From contig BPHK01000001.1 in NCBI GenBank assembly GCA_026003495.1, forward strand, positions 1,438,579-1,502,578: DNA of 64,000 nt, in the 5' to 3' direction. Source of the stretch: Candidatus Kapaibacterium sp. (GTDB lineage Bacteria; Bacteroidota; Ignavibacteria; Kapaibacteriales; NICIL-2). This document shows positions 62,287 to 64,000 of the stretch, piece by piece. Numbering within the stretch: position 1 is the first letter of the stretch; each line of letters begins with the position of its first letter. The notes beneath the pieces are model-generated. The model had not been told where the DNA came from and ran no database searches. It saw only the letters and a program-made list of their open reading frames with translations. Both the position numbers and the translations under genes were made by a program.

Positions 62287-64000
62287 ATGGCCGAACGCCG
62301 ATTTCAGCTCGTTTCATCCTACCAGCCTGCCGGTGACCAACCGAAGGCCATCGCCCAACTCGTCGAAGGGCTCCAACGCGGCGAGCGGTTCCAGACGCTG
62401 CTCGGCGTAACCGGCTCGGGAAAGACGTTCACGATGAGCAACGTCATCGCAGCTGTTCAACGCCCAACGCTAGTCATTTCACCGAACAAAACCCTTGCAG
62501 CGCAACTCTACGGCGAATTCAAAAGCTTCTTCCCGCACAATGCCGTCGAATTTTTCATCAGCTACTACGACTACTACCAACCCGAAGCCTACATTCCAAG
62601 CACCGACACTTACATCGAAAAAGATATCGCCATCAACGACGAGATCGACCGTCTCCGACTCCGTGCAACGTCTGCGCTCGTCGAAGGTCGCCGGGATGTC
62701 ATCGTCGTTGCATCGGTTAGCTGCATCTACGGCATTGGCTCCAAGGATGAGTTTGCGGCAATGATTTTTCCACTCCATGTGGGAATGCAGATTGGGCGCA
62801 AGAAACTCCTCGAGCGCCTCAACGAGCTCCTCTTTTCTCGGAACGATGCCGAACTTGGCCGGACATGTTACCGCGTCCGGGGTGATGTCATTGATGTTGT
62901 CCCAGCCTACGAAGACGAAGTCGCGCTCCGCATCGAACTCTGGGACGATACCATCGAGCGGCTTTCACTGATTCGACTCGCTGACGGCAAACCACTGGAG
63001 CACTACGAAAGCTACACCCTCTACCCTGCCCGGCAATTTGTCACCACCAGCGCAAACCTCCGCCGCGCAATCGAAGCAATCAATGACGAGCTCTACCACC
63101 GACTCAAAGAGCTCAACGAGCAAGGCAAGTACGTCGAAGCACAACGTCTGGAGCAGCGGACACTCTACGACATCGAAATGCTCAAGGAGGTCGGCTACTG
63201 CTCAGGCATCGAAAACTACTCCATGCATCTTGCCGGACGTACCTTCGGCGAGCGCCCGACGACATTGATTGATTACTTCCCGCCCGATTATCTCCTCATC
63301 GTGGACGAAAGCCATGTGACCATTCCCCAAATTCGTGCGATGTACAATGGCGACCGGCATCGCAAAGAGATTTTGGTCGAGTACGGCTTTCGCTTGCCGT
63401 CGGCGCTCGAGAATCGTCCTCTGCGATTCGACGAATTTGAATCGCTCATCAACCAGGCAATTTTTGTCAGCGCAACGCCTGGCGACTATGAACTGGAAAA
63501 GTGCGGAGGCGTCGTCGTCGAGCAGATCATTCGCCCCACTGGGTTGCTCGATCCGCAAATCGAGGTACGCCCCGTCCGCACGCAGATTGACGACTTGCTC
63601 GAAGAAATTCGCACACGCGCCGCACGCAAACACCGTGTGCTCGTAACAACGCTCACGAAACGCATGGCCGAAGACCTTGCCGAGTACCTGAGCAACCTCG
63701 GAATCCGCGTCGCTTACATCCACAGCGAAATCGATGCGCTCGACCGTGTCGAGATCATCCGCAAGCTGCGATTGGGCGAATTCGATGTCTTGGTTGGCGT
63801 CAATCTCTTGCGTGAAGGACTCGACATGCCTGAAGTATCCCTCGTCGCAATTCTCGACGCTGATAAAGAAGGCTTCCTCCGCAGTGAACGTTCGCTCCTG
63901 CAGATAGCAGGACGGACTGCACGCAACGAAGATGGGATGGTCATTCTCTACGCAGATACTGTCACTGGCTCGATGCAACGCGTCATCGAAGAAACAAACC
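62287..64000 (+). CDS. uvrB: Excinuclease ABC subunit B, truncated by the window edge
   Basis: The first 571 codons of UvrB, the helicase-like damage-verifying subunit of nucleotide excision repair. [11 protein letters not shown], Walker [11 protein letters not shown], the beta-hairpin [43 protein letters not shown] and [17 protein letters not shown] are all visible. Starts at 62260, 62281 and 62287 are in frame; 62287 (MAERRFQLV) best fits the family. The last motif seen is in the C-terminal helicase lobe (QIAGRTARN); the UvrC-binding tail lies beyond the edge. Confidence 0.95.
   Translation, partial: MAERRFQLVSSYQPAGDQPKAIAQLVEGLQRGERFQTLLGVTGSGKTFTMSNVIAAVQRPTLVISPNKTLAAQLYGEFKSFFPHNAVEFFISYYDYYQPEAYIPSTDTYIEKDIAINDEIDRLRLRATSALVEGRRDVIVVASVSCIYGIGSKDEFAAMIFPLHVGMQIGRKKLLERLNELLFSRNDAELGRTCYRVRGDVIDVVPAYEDEVALRIELWDDTIERLSLIRLADGKPLEHYESYTLYPARQFVTTSANLRRAIEAINDELYHRLKELNEQGKYVEAQRLEQRTLYDIEMLKEVGYCSGIENYSMHLAGRTFGERPTTLIDYFPPDYLLIVDESHVTIPQIRAMYNGDRHRKEILVEYGFRLPSALENRPLRFDEFESLINQAIFVSATPGDYELEKCGGVVVEQIIRPTGLLDPQIEVRPVRTQIDDLLEEIRTRAARKHRVLVTTLTKRMAEDLAEYLSNLGIRVAYIHSEIDALDRVEIIRKLRLGEFDVLVGVNLLREGLDMPEVSLVAILDADKEGFLRSERSLLQIAGRTARNEDGMVILYADTVTGSMQRVIEETN

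Overview
The window is 64 kb of a very dense, roughly 55% GC bacterial chromosome. The gene families point to the Bacteroidota/Chlorobiota (FCB) lineage: a PorV/PorQ-family protein, a GWxTD protein, large exported proteins with C-terminal type IX-secretion-like sorting domains, a carboxypeptidase-regulatory-domain TonB receptor and TAnnTTTG promoters. An Ignavibacteria or Kapabacteria-type organism fits best, but this placement is inferred from gene content, not from a marker-gene tree. No CRISPR array, transposase, integrase or rRNA was seen, and no stretch over about 200 bases lacks a gene.

Layout. 1-13.4 kb (minus): an envelope cluster, read from right to left as a sorting-domain protein, a TonB-dependent receptor, a 1363-aa exported protein, a PorV-family protein, a GWxTD protein, an LpxL-type acyltransferase and a truncated SDR. 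13.4-20.1 kb (minus): nuoD, trmH, a degenerate cytochrome b-like protein, asnB and an M61 peptidase with almost no spacing. 20.2-21.9 kb (plus): recR and two lipoproteins. 21.9-24.3 kb (minus): an esterase and an ATP-grasp protein. 24.4-27.6 kb (plus): tRNA-Ala, tRNA-Asp, a terminator and gcvP. 27.5-29.7 kb (minus): a von Willebrand A membrane protein. 29.8-31.5 kb (plus): tRNA-Pro, a rhomboid protease and a Clp-fold membrane protease. 31.5-33.5 kb (minus): tRNA-Ser, an ECF sigma factor and an orphan solute-binding lipoprotein. 33.5-39.9 kb (plus): an LD-carboxypeptidase, a 1539-aa exported vWA protein, and a small ORF joining a flagellar rod N-terminus to a MotA C-terminus. 39.9-42.1 kb (minus): a metallophosphoesterase and NrnA. 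42.1-42.9 kb (plus): a PASTA protein. 42.9-46.2 kb (minus): an XRE-cupin regulator, a broken receiver/kinase pair and a P5C dehydrogenase. 46.2-51.8 kb: DedA, a lipid-related minus-strand group (dolichol-kinase-like, FabL-like), ispE and glgA. 51.8-62.3 kb (minus): a probable long operon queA, glgP, nuoM, nuoN, two envelope proteins and a DUF1573 protein. 62.3 kb to the end (plus): uvrB, cut by the window edge.

Functionally the window covers envelope building and protein export, respiration (complex I subunits D, M and N in two places), glycogen turnover (glgA, glgP), isoprenoid and lipid steps, glycine cleavage, proline or arginine catabolism, and DNA repair (recR, uvrB).

The most unusual points are the flagellar FlgG::MotA chimera behind a sigma-54-like promoter, the single-haem-site cytochrome b homologue in the nuoD operon, the internally deleted two-component protein, and a promoter box (TAnnTT[T/C]G) that recurs at a nearly fixed distance before many start codons.
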